Assembly: GCA_039707655.1 (NCBI GenBank)
Contig: CM077665.1
Coordinates: 313,100,486 to 313,164,485 of the forward strand
DNA length: 64,000 bases
DNA from: Elymus sibiricus
Lineage: Eukaryota > Streptophyta > Magnoliopsida > Poales > Poaceae
Reading direction: 5' to 3'
The notes beneath the pieces are model-generated. The model was not told the origin of the DNA and ran no database searches. It saw only the letters and a list, made by a program, of their open reading frames with translations. Both the position numbers and the translations under genes were made by a program. Positions 10,073-22,439 of the stretch are shown piece after piece. Every line of letters starts with the position of its first letter. Position 1 is the stretch's first letter.

Positions 10073-11290
10073 AACAAAGCATTGACGGAGAATGTCATCG
10101 GGGAACTAATCATTTATCGTATGGTAAGGCTCTTTTAGGTGGAGCGTAATTTTAGTGCGAGCTTTCAGTACATAAAACTTAGATATTTCTCCCCAAAGGC
10201 CTTCTTCAAAATAGCAGTGACAATCTTCATCAAGTTTTACAGAAACAACGATTGTAAATCCATGGTTTGTGCTCAATATGACATCCCTGGAGTCTTCATT
10301 TATGTAAAGGCCAAGATTTAGCGTTACAGTTGTCGTTGCAATGCAAGGGATGTACTGCAGGAATTGATAAGATTGTTAAAGAACAGGGTAACATGATAGT
10401 ATGGGAGTAGTAGTTAAAAGAACATTGCAACAATTCATATGAAAGGACAAGAAATTACAAGTAAAGAGATAATGTAACCATGATGTCATGCAAATATATA
10501 TGTGAGTAAACGAAAGAACAATACATCATTAATTTGCCTAATATAGAAGGAGAAGAATAAGAAGAAGAGAAGAAATCACATTTGACGCAAATGCTGCATG
10601 TGGCGCCTTTTACCCAAATGTAACAATATATAGTATAGGTTTAGAAAAAGTATAGGCCATGCATGTCAACACAGGTAGTGTGAGATTGAACATACCGTGC
10701 GCTTCGTGAAGTCGTCTGGTACGGTGAGATGGAACTCCTCGGTTTTTTGGCCGAGGCCGCATAGCCCTGATGTTCCTTTCACAGTCCACTCTATGAATGA
10801 AAACCCTCGAATCAGCTAGAAGAAACATGAATCCACGACGGTTTCAGACGGGTGATTAAAAGGGGCCGACAGACTAGGATAAGAGATGAGCGGAAATATT
10901 TCAGTAGATTAGTTACCTGGTTCTTCATGGGGAAAAACAAGTACTGAAGATTCCACAATTGGACGAGCTGGGTCGACAGCAAGCAGCGTCCAGAAAGTCA
11001 GTGCCGATAGGCTGCAGCAATCGGCAGTAGAGATATGCGGTGGCGTTTTGCTGCAGCCGGCGGTGGCGACAGGCGGCGAGCTAAGTGGTTGTCGCGGGGA
11101 TAGGCGGTGACATACATGGAGAGTCCCGGCGTACTAGCGTTAGTGTAGGTGCTACTGGGGAGGGGGAGGGGGAGCAGAGCAGGCGAGGTGTATTGTGATG
11201 TGTGGGTGCTGAGGTTTTTTTTTTGAAGTGGTGCTGAGGGTTTTCTGTCCTACAATAATGTGCTTCGGAGGAAACGGATTATTAAATCCA
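10073..11290 (-). other. Probable 5' exons/introns and leader of the F-box gene
   Basis: Minus-strand splice-like signals fit upstream exons. One is an ATG AAG AAC CAG string followed by GTAACT at about 10910-10925. Next is an exon-like stretch after a CTTCTAG at about 10815 with MRPRPKNRGVPSHRTRRL ending in a GTATGT donor (about 10695). Last is a short piece ending TTGGAA/GTAAGT near 10073, where an in-frame TAG lies just upstream. The leader at 11000-11200 is CT/CG-rich as plant 5' UTRs often are. Exact exon borders are not certain, and 9865-10072 and most of 10330-10690 look intronic. Confidence 0.4.
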
Positions 11291-11307
11291 ACCGTGTGTG
11301 ATAAATC

Positions 11308-11319
11308 CTATATAAATAT
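11308..11319 (-). promoter_or_regulatory. Possible TATA box for the F-box gene
   Basis: CCTATATAAATA on plus (TATTTATATAGG on minus) lies upstream of the CT-rich leader at 11000-11280. The motif is common in AT-rich DNA, so this is a position-based suggestion only. Confidence 0.3.
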
Positions 11320-11470
11320 TACTCTCAACTCAAGTAAACTAGCACTCCGGTGTGATGGAGATACCGCATAATGAAAGTTGTTGCACAGTTTCAATCTCGG
11401 GAAAAAATATAATACACAAGCATAGATATAATACACACAAACTAGATAGATTCAATCCAACATCTCATCT

Positions 11471-12291
11471 TCATGCTTGATCGTTAAGATTCTCCAGGAA
11501 CTGGGCATACGCGGCGTGCGCTATCCTGCGAGAATACTTCTGCTTGAAGGAGCCAACGGCTCGTCCTCTTGCATGCGCCAGAACACTAGAGTACGTGTAG
11601 TTAATCTTATCGTTGCAGAACAGGCATCCATAGCCCCCATTCTTCCTGACACGCCTGATATGCTTTCCAGCCATAAACTCTCTCAGCGTTTGCCTCTTGA
11701 ACTTCTCCTAGACGTCTTCATCCTCGCTGTCCACATCATCAGATAGCACCTATACATAGTAAAAAATGTGGCGTCCGTATATTTTATAATGCGAATTTGC
11801 AAGGCAGAGTTTATGAAACATAATATTTCATGCGATAACGTGAACCCTAAATCGAAGCTAATTGGTTTGATGCCAAAAGTTGGCATGCCATATTTTAGCA
11901 ACTGCCAAATGTTGGCTAGAGATTGGTTACATAACAATTCTCGTTATCAATCTCACAAAAGGTTGCGAAATGTTGACAACTTTTGATTTTGCCAAATATT
12001 GGCAGCAATGCCAGATGTTGGTAGCAAACCAATCAGCCTTTTATATGTATTTACCAAAAATGGGTATATATGACCAACCGGTTCTTCGTCCGAGTCGTTG
12101 TCTTCGCTGGAGTGTTCGTCGGAGTTGCTGTGGACCACCAACTCTAGCTGGGGAAGCACGGCGGCGGCGACAACGTCAAGGCCGCGTTGCTGTCCGCGCG
12201 ATATGTCATCTCTGACGACGGCAATCTCCGTGCCCACCTTCACGTTGTGCTCGGGTGCTTCACCGGCACCGACGTGGTTGCTCCCTCCCAT
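11471..12291 (-). pseudogene. Two-exon gene with zinc-finger-XS-like domain, premature stop
   Basis: Exon 1 starts at ATG 12291 (MGGSNHVGAGEAPEHNVK) and ends in an acidic run (SNSDEHSSEDNDSDEEP) near 12080. The intron runs to an AG at 11750-11751. Exon 2 opens in phase with another acidic run (LSDDVDSEDEDV), then hits an in-frame TAG at 11708-11710. It reads on to 11471 with GYGCLFCNDKINYTYSSVLA, a His, and KYSRRIAHAAYAQFLENL. The C-x2-C...H...H spacing and the trailing helix resemble zf-XS domains of plant SGS3/FDM-like RNA-directed DNA methylation proteins (family knowledge). No XS or XH domain is present, so the protein would be short. The matching acidic ends across the splice support the gene model. 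The TAG, or use of the internal ATG 11674, leaves expression doubtful. Confidence 0.6.
11857..12037. mobile_element. MITE-like inverted repeat inside the zf-XS gene intron
   Basis: The left end (GCTAATTGGTTTGATGCC) and the reverse complement of the right end (GCTGATTGGTTTGCTACC) match for about 30 bp with a few differences. Inside, GCCAAAAGTTGGC-like words recur. There are no ORFs. Size and placement in an intron fit a small non-autonomous DNA transposon. The superfamily is not resolved. Confidence 0.5.
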
Positions 12292-12690
12292 GGTGCAGGG
12301 AGGCCGGTGATGATGATTGAGAACGGCAGCGAGGATGCAGGGTGTGAGAGAGGATTGTGTGTAATGAGAATGTTAAAACCAGCGGCTCGGGCACGTTTAA
12401 TAAAGGGGAGTTGGGACTTGAGAGGGAGGTGGGCGGCGGTTTAAAGGGACGGCTAGCCTCCTGGTGAGCCGCCTGCGCGCCGGACTGCTGGCATGCGCAC
12501 CGTCAATTCAAACGCCTGACGGCACGTCTCCCTGCGAAACTGCGCAGCAAACACGCCTCCCATCAATTCACACACCTTCCCGCATGCATCCCGGTCAGCC
12601 TGCGAGGCAACCTGCTAGCATGCGTCACGTCAAATCATATCTGCGTGCATGGATCACGGGGCGTGTATTCTCTTTCTGCGAAGCTACGGC
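12292..12690 (-). other. Upstream region of the zf-XS gene
   Basis: GC-rich and without a recognisable gene. On the minus strand a TTTATTAAA lies near 12398-12406, about 110 bp before the ATG at 12291, and could serve as a TATA element. The open frames seen here are short and without family features. Confidence 0.3.
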
Positions 12691-12695
12691 ACTTA

Positions 12696-12950
12696 CTCCC
12701 TCCGTTTTTATTTAGTCTGCATGTTAGAGTTGACTAAAGTCAAACTTGATACAGTTTGACCAACTTTAAAGAAGGAAGTAGAAATAATTACCATGACACA
12801 TATATATGATGTGAAAGTACATTCAATAAAGAATCTAATGATAATAATTTTTAATTGTAAACGTTAACATTTTTTTCTAAATTTGGTCAAAGTTTACAAA
12901 GCTTGACTTTAACCAACGCTAATACGCGGACTAAATAAGAATAGTTTGGA
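12696..12950. mobile_element. Stowaway-type MITE
   Basis: Starts CTCCCTCCGTTTTTATTTAG after a TA and contains the inner motif TTGACTAAAGTCAAACTTGA with its reverse form (TTTGGTCAAAGTTTACAAAG, CTTGACTTTAACC) near the other end. The right end (GGACTAAATAAGAATAG) is decayed relative to the expected CGGAGGGAG. AT-rich, no ORF. Confidence 0.8.
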
Positions 12951-13527
12951 TTAATAAACCATTTGCGATGTAAACGTAACGGTTGTGTGTTGCATCTATT
13001 AATAAGGCCCCGTTTGCAAGAAGCTTAGATAAAAACTTCTCTCAAATTGGACGATTTATTTAGCACGACCTATAAGGTCCCTATCATGAAATCGTGTCAA
13101 TGTTTCATGAACTCTAGCTTAGCTGGGCGTTATTTGCTACAATTTGAAAGCCAAGAGTCAATGTTTGCGGCCCCGAGATGTTCGAAATTTATTGTTTTTC
13201 CTTCCATGGGGCCTAAACATGCACCCAAGACCAAAAAAAATGAATTTCTAATCCATTCGGGCGCACAACCGCGTGTGCATATAGCTCAAATTTGAAATTT
13301 ACAAATTAAATACTAAGGAATCAATTTAATGTATAAAATGTCTTAATGTTCTTTAAAAATCAAAATTTAACACTGCACTCCTGTTGTCACATGTGCACTA
13401 CATAAAAAAGTTTGACATGCATGCCTTGAAGTAACGGTGGTGTGGTGGGACGAGTGGGGGTGTGGGGTCCGGCACACAATACGTGTCGTATGTGCGCCAC
13501 CACGTGGGGTTGTCCGATTAGTTAGGC
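12951..13527. other. Intergenic, nothing recognised
   Basis: AT-rich sequence. A GGCCCCGTTTG word at about 13005 resembles the tips of some small hAT-like elements, but no partner end was found. No supported gene. Confidence 0.4.
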
Positions 13528-14077
13528 ATCAAGCTGACAATGGGGATTACTCAGGCAGGTATATTGGAGTCCCATCCATGTCCCCATCACCGCCCTCCCA
13601 TTCCCGTCACCGTCTCCGTACCCGTGCGCGGGGATAAAAAGTTTCCCATCCCCATCCCCATCACCACCCTCCCATTCCCGTCACCGTCTCCGAACCCGTG
13701 CGCGGGGATAAAAAATTTCCCATCCCCGTCGCCACTTATTTATCCCCGTGGGGAAACCCAACAAGCATTTATGAACAACATTCGATAGTATTTCAGTAAA
13801 AAAAAGTATTTCAATGCAATAAACAATATTTTGTGGCTAAGTTTGGGATTTCTTAGGGATATTTGGGCCAGATGGGTGGGATCTGTGGAAATTTGGGTGA
13901 CCGAGGGTGCAAATTACGTGGGGTCTACTAATTTCAGAGCCCACATGTAAGTTATTTCATGGTTAAGGCGGGTAATGCAATGTATGTCCCATCCCCGTCC
14001 TGCACGCTGGGTAAGGTATTTGACCCACCATCTTCCCCATGGGAATTCAAGCTGGCACTTCTCCGTGCCCTAATAGA
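13528..14077. mobile_element. Possible non-autonomous hAT-like element
   Basis: The left end (CATCAAGCTGACAATGGGG) and the reverse complement of the right end (GCCAGCTTGAATTCCCATGGGG) share CCAGCTTGA/TCAAGCTG and ATGGGG blocks. The interior is rich in CATCCCCATCCCC runs, like the subterminal zones of some grass hAT elements. No transposase and no clear 8-bp duplication, so this is tentative. Confidence 0.28.
13593..13740 (+). repeat. 74-bp tandem duplication
   Basis: CCCTCCCATTCCCGTCACCG starts at 13593 and again at 13667, each followed by ...CCCGTGCGCGGGGATAAAAA and a CCCATCCCC run. Two units plus a partial third. Non-coding. Confidence 0.8.
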
Positions 14078-14099
14078 GTAAACACCCATGGGCATGCGG

Positions 14100-15620
14100 G
14101 TAATGGTTTTAACCATGACAACTTCAGGTGAGGCACACGTGCCACGTCTAAAGTCGTGCATTGGGTATATATTTAAAGCATCTCGATCATGACCTTTTTC
14201 ATGCATACGTTTGTGTCTCATGCATGCGATGGTGGTCCTCGTACACTCACTGATGTGTTTACCACTGACACACCCATTAGTTGCCCCCGTGTGGTCTATC
14301 ACCTTGGATGGCGCGCGAGAGAGAGGTTTGATCAAAGCTAGATTCATCTTAGTCCGTGTTTTGGCGAATATCATGGTGAGATTACAGACGAAAGTTTGGG
14401 TGCATGTGTGCACGCACGTGCTCATTGTACAAGTTGTGAACCTCCATTTTTTCCGATTTGCGAAGGTGCCACGTGAAAGGTGTGCATTGGGTATTCAAAA
14501 CTTCACACAACACCTCCGTACATATGTTAGGGTAGCATGGAGGCGGTGGTTGTCCTCGGACACCGCCCCCCTCGCACAATTATTAGTGTCACTCCCATCT
14601 GTGGCCTCGCGTACTTTTGTACTGCAACGAGGGAGGTTAATTATTGTGGATTCTTTTTTGGCGATGTTTGCAGTAGGCCATGGGTGTGAGATTACATGGT
14701 ATAATTTGAGTGCGTGTAGTGTACGCATGAATGTCTCTCCCATCGGCTCGAATGGGGGTGGGTATATATATACTACGCGTCATGAACCACGCTTTCCGTG
14801 TGGACCTTAAGATTTCCGAGGAAGGTGTGCCACGCTAAAGTTTGTGTACTGGGTATGTAAACATCACACAACACTTCCATGCATATGTTTGATCCACGCT
14901 TAGATGGTGATTGTCTTTGGATACTCCTTCGTGTGGTTGTCGTTGGAAAGTCCATTCCTGGGCCCGTGTGGATGTCCATCACATTGACTGACAACGAGAG
15001 AGAGTATACCATGGTGGATTCTTCAATTGTTTTGTGTTATGGTATATATTATATAGGTCATTTTAGTTTCCTTACGCAAGTCTGAGCACACGTGTACGTA
15101 TGCATGAATCATTCCCATCGATGCTCGACATACTAGTTGTACGCGTCATGAACACTCGCTCGAGGGGGGGGTCTATCACGCAAACAACATTTCCGTACAT
15201 ATGTTTGCACCACCAGCAGGTGATGGCTGTCTTCGACACTCCACCGTGTGATTATCGGTGTCACGCCCATTCATGGGCATCGGTGGATGTCCATCCTTTC
15301 GGCCGACAACGGGAGAGGTTTGACCAAAATGTTGATTCTTTGGTCGGGATGTCCGTGTTGCGAGGCGCATGGGCCATAGTCCACATTTGACCGGGAAAGA
15401 GATGGGGTGGTTTGACCATGCGGGATTCATGTATATGTTTCATTTTCATGTTACGACATGAGTGATACGCAAGAGCTATTTGGGGGCATGTATTCATGGC
15501 TAGGATTCCCCCTCCACCGACACGAAGTGGCAACGGAGGAGAAATGTGCCACATCAAAATTGCGCATTGGGTATTTTGAACGATCAAACCACCCTGTGCA
15601 TACATATTTTTTTTCCACGT
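14100..15620 (+). repeat. Diverged tandem array, unit about 310-410 bp, five units
   Basis: A composite motif recurs: GTGCCACGT, then GTGCATTGGGTAT, then CACACAACACTTCCGTACAT. The last block aligns at about 14178 (poor), 14504, 14865, 15177 and 15585, giving spacings near 326, 361, 312 and 408. Other shared words include GTGGATTCTTC, GTCCATC and GAGAGAGGTTTGA. Units have diverged a lot and carry no conserved frame. It could be an old satellite or the repeated end region of a transposon. Confidence 0.55.
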
Positions 15621-16085
15621 GCAGGCGTGTATGTGTTCTGACCCCTTTCCCGCATTTTTTTGACGAAATGCTCCTATATATTATTATTCTAGGAGTAAAT
15701 AGCAAACGATTCGAATGTAACAAACGTTTGCGATTGTACACTCAACAGAAACCATTTCCTCCATCGCTGGCACATCAGCACGGTCCACTGGTGGGCGTCG
15801 GACACGATTGGGTTCGACGAGACTTCCCTCGTAAAAATATCTACCACCTTGAGCCATTTGAAAAATGGCGGTTCCGCGGGTTTTTCCTATTTGATAGCAC
15901 ACACTTATTATGTTTATGCTGTGTGCGATGTTTGTTACTCCCGCCCTGGCCATGCCGCTTCAATTCCGTAATCTAAATTTCCAGTAGCCCCGGCATCCTG
16001 GCATTCCCGCCTAGTAAAATTTTCAATAGCCGCACGGCATTTCCTCAAACACCACCTGCCCCCCCTCCCCACCACAAAACCTCTG
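15621..16085. other. Intergenic, upstream of the split locus
   Basis: No supported gene. Sequence becomes C-rich toward 16050, as in many plant promoters and leaders. Confidence 0.4.
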
Positions 16086-17011
16086 CTCAGACTACATAAA
16101 AAAGGAAAACCTCCGCTCCCACACGCTCCACTCCTCTCCCTCGCTCAAACCCTAGCTAGCCCGCCGCCGCCGCCCCCGCCGCCCCCGCCCCCGACTCCAC
16201 CGTCATCCTCTGCAGGCCTTCCCGTGACTATCTCAAAGTCCTCATGAAGATCCATCACAAGGGGGTTGGACTAGAGTCGTCCGTGCAATCGACAGTAGTG
16301 CTCCTCCATGTCGAATGTACGCACAACTCACGTACACCCTGTAATTTTGGCCTGTGAAGCACCCTCTTTGCTGCAGATCCTCGTCCCCATCCTCACCCAC
16401 ACTCCACAGCGTCGCTGCCTCAGCCCGGCTATGCTTCCCGGGGAGTTGGAGGAGTGAATGGCCAAAAAGAGGTATCTCGAGGCCTGTCCGCTGGACGACG
16501 GCGAGGTGGCCGCCGAGGCCCCCCGGGGAAGCTTGGTACGATGACTGATCCGGGGCTTTTAATAAGCGGGCTCGGGCATGTCTGTATGTCCCGGCAGCCG
16601 GCTACGACAACGAGTTCGTCGACAGCGATGGATTGACGCGGGCAATGACACATGTTAAGTGATGCACCCCCACCCCTTCGGGTTCAACATCCTTGGATCT
16701 CCTCCATGCCCCCCACCCCCCGCCGCTGATCTACTCTGCTTCACTGTCAGGATTTTGCCTTCATCTCCATCGAGACCCTTTTGTCATTTCTGAAGGTTGC
16801 GTTCTAGTGGCGGTGGCTCGGCATCATCAGCTGCCAAGTCAGACGTCATTGACGACGACAAGGGCGCCCTATCTGTCTCTTCCAAGGGGAAATAGCCCAT
16901 CCACGACATCAGGGATGTCACACTGCAGACGCGCTCTTCCAAAGGCAAGGAGCTAACCTGCCACCACAGAAAGCGCACAGTGCGCACCCCCAGTCCGGGA
17001 TCTTCCAAGGG
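16086..17011 (+). pseudogene. Host-like locus, left part (split by R2)
   Basis: A CATAAAAAAGG at about 16095 precedes a leader with CTCAAACCCTAGCTAGC, a typical plant 5' UTR string. Exon-like pieces follow. One has MAKKRYLEACPLDDGEVAAE (ATG 16458) ending at a GTACGA donor. Another starts after CTGCTTCACTGTCAG at 16763 and is Ser/Lys-rich (SSKGKELTCHHRKRTVRTP) with one internal TAG. The last exon ends at a GGG/GTATGA donor at 17011-17012, so R2 landed a few bases into the intron. The same exon with its acceptor recurs at 31043-31205. I do not recognise the family; a B3-like tail on the other side of R2 is the only hint. Confidence 0.42.
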
Positions 17012-17015
17012 GTAT

Positions 17016-17020
17016 GAATT
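17016..17020. repeat. R2 target-site duplication, left
   Basis: GAATT immediately before TGTCAC. The identical 5-mer follows the right LTR at 30435-30439. Confidence 0.9.
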
Positions 17021-20000
17021 TGTCACAGCCCTAGATTATTGCTTGTAATTAGTGCATTGGCATTCATGTCATCATGTTCATTTTCCTGGAAACTTGGAAA
17101 TGGGGATTGACAAACCCTAGCACCTCACTTGAATTAAACCAATTCCAATAATTGTGATTGTCAATGAATCCAAAATGCCCTTCAAAAATGTCCACCATGT
17201 CTGATAAATGTTGGAAACAACATATCAGGGGTGAACTTTATTTTCACAACCTTTTAAGCATTTTAAATAATCCATCAAAGTTGCTGGAAATGACAAATAA
17301 AGTATTATAAATACATTAGCTGCTCCAAAATTGCTGGAATTATTTGTGGTACTTGGAAATACCCAGCTTATACTCCACAAATTATCTCAGGGTTTATGGA
17401 CTTAGAGTTTTGCCCCAAATGAATATAACACAAGACAGAAAATAAAAAAACTGAAATAAGAAAAGGAGCAGAATTTACCTGGCTTACCTGGCATGTGGTG
17501 GCGGCCCAGCCCAACCTGGCGAGGGGCAAGGTCGTCTTCAACCCCTCGCCAGAAGGACAGCGCCGTGGCACACGTGGGAGAAGCATCTGCCAGCTCCTGC
17601 CTGCCACGTCTTGAGCTCCTCGAGCCCATCCACTCGCCAGGGAGCCGTGCTCAAGTCCCTCGGACTCTCTCTCGCTCGCCCAGTGCCTATCCTCTCCCCT
17701 GCTCCTCTCCTCACCTCTGCTCGCCATGGCCGACGGCAGCTGAAGCCCGCCGCCGCCTCCCCAGTACCTCCCTATCGCCCCGAGTAGCTCCGAAGCTCCG
17801 CCTCGACGCCCTGATCCTCTATGCCAAGCCAAGCCCCGCCGGAAGCCTCGTAGCGATGACCTCAAGCTCGTCTTCAACCTCCGGAATCGGTCGATCGCCG
17901 CCGCCGTTCGCCGCCATCAGGCCGTCCCCGAGCCCGCTCTCATCGGCTTCGCCTTCGCGGTGAGCTTGTGGACCCGTTCCCCCTCTCTCCCCTGTCGATT
18001 GAGCGCCGTAGCCCTCGATTCCATTTGAGACCCGAGGAGCTCCGACGCGGACCTCGATGCCGGCGACCTTCCGGTGTCCAGGTGGTCCATCTGAGGCCAC
18101 CACTGGGTTCGTGGAGTTCCGTAAGTGCTGTAGGAGCTAAGGACCCGCTGTTTTGCGCATCGAGTCGTCGACTCCGAGCATGGCCGAGCCGCCGCCGCCG
18201 CAAAGCATGTCGCCGGCGATGCTCGAGGCCATCTCCATCCTTGGGATGTGCTTCTTTGGATGCGCACGTTTGCGGCCGTTCAAATGAGCCATTCCGTCGT
18301 CGTTTTGGTCGCCGGAAGTGGGTTTTCGACCCCCTCCGCCGTCTCTGTGGTCGCCGGCAGCTCAACGCCGGCGAGCACGACCTGTTTGGCCGCGGGGGTT
18401 GACCCCTGGGTCACTTACAGTTGGGGTCCAGCCCCTGGTTAACTTAGTGCTAAGCAGAAATTAATTAAACTAACTAATTAGACTAATCACCCACTAACTA
18501 GTGGGCCCTGGTTCACTGATTAAGTTTGAAGATTAATCCAAATCCTTTAATTAGTGAAGGAGTCACTGACATGTGGACCCCACATGTCAGATTTGATTTA
18601 AATTAAAATGAATTGGCCTGCAGATGCAATGCTGATGTCATGCTGACGCAGTAAATGCTTTTCTGATTTATATTAATTCCAAAAAATGGATAAAACTTAG
18701 AAAATTCATAGAAATTAATCTGTAACTCAGATTGAAATAAGTTATATATGAAAAATGATCAGAAAAATCCAATGAATCTGTTTATGCCATGTTCATGCAT
18801 GTTTGAGCAAGTTAACATCACCAACTAGGACATTTCATGATTAGGACAAATTTGATAACTAGTTTGGAGTTGGAATTTGATGCCTATTTGAATTCCACTT
18901 CAATTAACATGGCTAAATATTGTACTAGGTGAATTCAGAACCCTATCATGCCATATCATACATCATGTTGTTGCATTGCATTGAATGTGTTCCTTTCTTG
19001 TTTGTCGGTGTCGCTCCTTCTCGATAGAAGTTGTTCCGATGTTATGATCATTGACACGGATGAAGAGATCTTCTATCTTCATAAATGTCAGGCAAGCAAC
19101 CCCCCCTTGAGCATTTCGATATAATCATACTCTCTCGCTCCTGCTCTCTTTTACTGCATTAGGACAATACGATTCAACTGTTCCTTGTTCTCGATAGTTG
19201 AACCCATTCCTTTGCATGACTTGTCATTGTCGCCAAATAGCTAAACCATCCTAGCATGCTTAGGATTTGCTTGAGCTATGTTGTGACTACTCAGCCATGC
19301 TCGCTTGCTATGCTTAGAGTTGAGTTGGTCTGATCCATCTGGGTGATGGATTGGAATGATCATGTCCTAATGATGAGATATAAGTGTCTTGACCCGTTTT
19401 GGTCAAGATGGTGATGAGAGGCCGTGTTGGAGAACATGGTGGATTGTATTGTGATACGGCTCATAGGAACTGGGTTTCGTGCTTATCAGAGCCTACCTCG
19501 CTGTTACATGGACATGTGCAGGTCAGGTGCGCGGGCATGTGGCGCATGGCGCGTGTGGCTCGTCATGGCACATGGCGCGTGTGGCACGTCGTGACACATG
19601 GCATGGCACATGTGCCGGACTGGACGCAGATACGTGTTCCAGGAGGGAACGTTGCTGATGGCACGAGGACGTTGGTTCCTCTGAGTCAGGGTTATCAATC
19701 TGTTCGAATAGCCGCGTTCTTGGATATGGACTACTTGGAGAACTTATGTGGTTCATAGTCAAGTGAAATGGATACTCTAAAATACGCAAGATATGTGTGA
19801 GTGCTATGGATGGCCTTCTCGTAGGGAGATGGGAGTGGGTCCATAGTGGTGTATTGATATGGTGAATATGTGGACTCGTGTGCGTTGTCCCACCTCAAAG
19901 ATAATACTAGTAGTCGTAGTACAGGTTAGCCAAGAGTCAAAGCTGGCTTGCTGCAATAAACTCCACAACCCCCTTCATTGATACTGATGCATATGTACAT

Positions 20001-20947
20001 AGTTCTGATGTAAGTCTTGCTGAGTACCTTTGTACTCACGGTTGCTTCATTTATGTTTTTGCAGAGGAGACGTCTGTCTCTTTAGTGATTCTTACGACGT
20101 GAAGTTTGATGTTGACCGGATTAGCTTGGGAATCCCAGACAGAGGTCTGGTTCCTTTGGTAGGGTCGTTGTAGCTTTTCAGGCTCCTCCAGCCACTTTTA
20201 GTAGATGTCTGTACCCAGACATGTATTGCTTCCGCTTGTTGATTGTATGACTTGAGTGTTGGGTCATGTGACCCCTGTTTGTAATATCACACTATGTTGG
20301 CTCTTATGAGTCATTAATGAATACTTGAGTCATAGAGTTATGTTGTGATGCCATGTTGTATCTATGCATATCGTGCATATTGCGTCTATGTTTGAAATGC
20401 ATTGATATGTGTGGGATTCGACACCTAGTTGTGTGCCTTTAGTAGTACTCTTTACGGGGAAATGCATCTTTGTGCTTCCACCGAGCCTTGGTAGCTTGCT
20501 ACTGCTCCGGACACATTGATTGACCGGCGTGTATCCTTCTTTGCTGCCGTGTCTGTCCCTTCGGGGAAATGTCTCGCAGTGAAATGGAGTCCATGTAGCC
20601 TGCTATGATTCGTCTACGCGTAGTTGATGACATTTATGTCCCATGGTGTAATGGAGTCCCTGTAGCTTGCAATGACTCGTCTACACACGCTGAGATTGAC
20701 ACCTGCATTGTTGGGTAACGTATGCCTGTCCCTGTACGGATGTGCCACTTGGGTTCTATGACTAGTCATGTTGACCCGGGTTCTTTGACGTGTGAATGCT
20801 GGTGACATGTTCATATCCGAGAGCCAAAAGGCGCAAACGGTCCCGGCCAAGGTAAGGTGGCAGCCGTGGGTTAACGTGCGTGAGGCCGCAACGTGGTGTG
20901 ACATGTTACAGGCTGGATTCATATGGCTTAGGATCGGGGTCCCGGCA
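17021..20947 (+). repeat. R2 left LTR
   Basis: 3927 bp, collinear with the right LTR. It has a GC-rich part (about 17500-18430) holding Ser/Pro/Arg-rich open frames that also occur in the right LTR. A TG-rich part at 19500-19620 has GCATGTGGCGCATGGCGCGT-like repeats. It ends GGGTCCCGGCA. Confidence 0.93.
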
Positions 20948-20951
20948 ACGT

Positions 20952-20963
20952 TGGTATCAGAGC
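20952..20963 (+). other. R2 primer binding site (initiator Met tRNA)
   Basis: TGGTATCAGAGC, complementary to the 3' end of plant initiator tRNA-Met, 4 bp after the left LTR. Confidence 0.92.
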
Positions 20964-22439
20964 TTGACTGCCTGTAGGATTACCAAGCCAAACTGGTCGA
21001 TGTTGAGTCTAGAACTGCTTTAGTTATATAAGGGAATTGATTGTGGAAGGGAACGTAAGATTCTTTTACTCCTTTCCTTCTGTCATTATAATTCTGAGTC
21101 ACCCTCTTTTTTATTCAACGGGGTTAAAAATTAGGCTTCCCATCTATCTATCAGGATGACGAGTTACTATGCTGCAGACTTATAGGATAGTTGATGTCTT
21201 CTGGATCGATGTCTCCATAGGAATTCAATGTTATGTTGTGAGGTTTCTTGTGCCGGTTGCCTCATATTTCTTGCCCGTACAGCCGTTATGCTGTCCGAGT
21301 TATCCAAGGCTTATAAAAAATCTGATGTAATTGCAAATCCTTTCATCCTGATTTAATGTCTTTTGGCCAGACAAAGCACATTCATTATTGTGTTGAGGTA
21401 CTCCATTACCTTGACGATTTTGTTGAAGTGTTAGGAAACCGTGTTATCTCAGAGACCACCCAACAGTCTAGTTGTGTCTTTTGATCCCAGAGTGTTAATT
21501 CTGGCCATCATTATCGAAAGCATGCTATGATGCTACTTAGTCAATAGGTATTCTATTTCTGGGTTCTTGAACCCAAGGATCATTCTGCATACTCCCGTTG
21601 ATAGTATTTGCTCGTTCCTCTAGAATATTAGTAACCTTGTTTTAGTCTTCAAGGTTTGTGGTACATCATTCTTCCAATACCATGAACCAGTTATTGCAGA
21701 AGTTCCTCGTGAACTGAAGATCACAACAAGAGTGCTCTTCATGAGTCCTCCATTCCATAGTTGTGAGCCTGCCAATTCTTTCCTTTCTACATGGGTTATC
21801 TGGAAGAAACATGTTGAACTTTGTTTGACGTATTCAATCTATGCATCTACAACTCAGAAAATCATGTTCTCTTGAGTTGCCCCTCTTCAATTGTACTCTG
21901 ACCTTCATCTATCAGTGGATAGTCATGGGTAGTTGTGCATTCGTGTTCATCGATGCATATTATTCTATGGTCTGTCAAGTCATTCTATCTCAGAATGTCT
22001 AGGAGAAGCAAACTCCAGTACCTCATCCATTTCTAGGATTGGGTCAAAGCAGTTGTGTTCTGCAGATCAAAATGTCAATCTAGCTTTTGTTTTGTTCTAC
22101 CTTGAAGTATTACCCTCTTCATGTCGAGAATGTCATGAGAAATGCACGGCCTCTTATGCATTCTTGATACAGTGGTACTTGTTGCCATCATTATTCATTC
22201 CCCGGTATCCATGTTGGTTGTAACTAGAATACCAACAAGTGAATCGTGATGTGTGAAATCAATACTCCTAGCAACTTTGTTGCTTGGTAGTTAATGGACA
22301 ACAATTTCATTCTTGATGTGTTGGTTATTGAATCACCATTCCAAGATTGATCGTGCTTCCTAGTCCATCTTCCATGGTGCACTCTTCAATCAACAAGTTA
22401 GGATTGTGTCAATCCTTCGCTATGTTGATCATATCGTCT
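20964..22439 (+). other. R2 interior, gag side, unreadable
   Basis: Position fits gag and protease, but no long frame, zinc knuckle or DTGA motif can be read. Stops are frequent in all frames. Confidence 0.5.

Noticed and set aside
10139..10321. Plus-strand 60-codon frame at 10139
   Set aside because: Starts with a non-ATG codon, has no domain, and lies in the probable intron/5' region of the minus-strand F-box gene.
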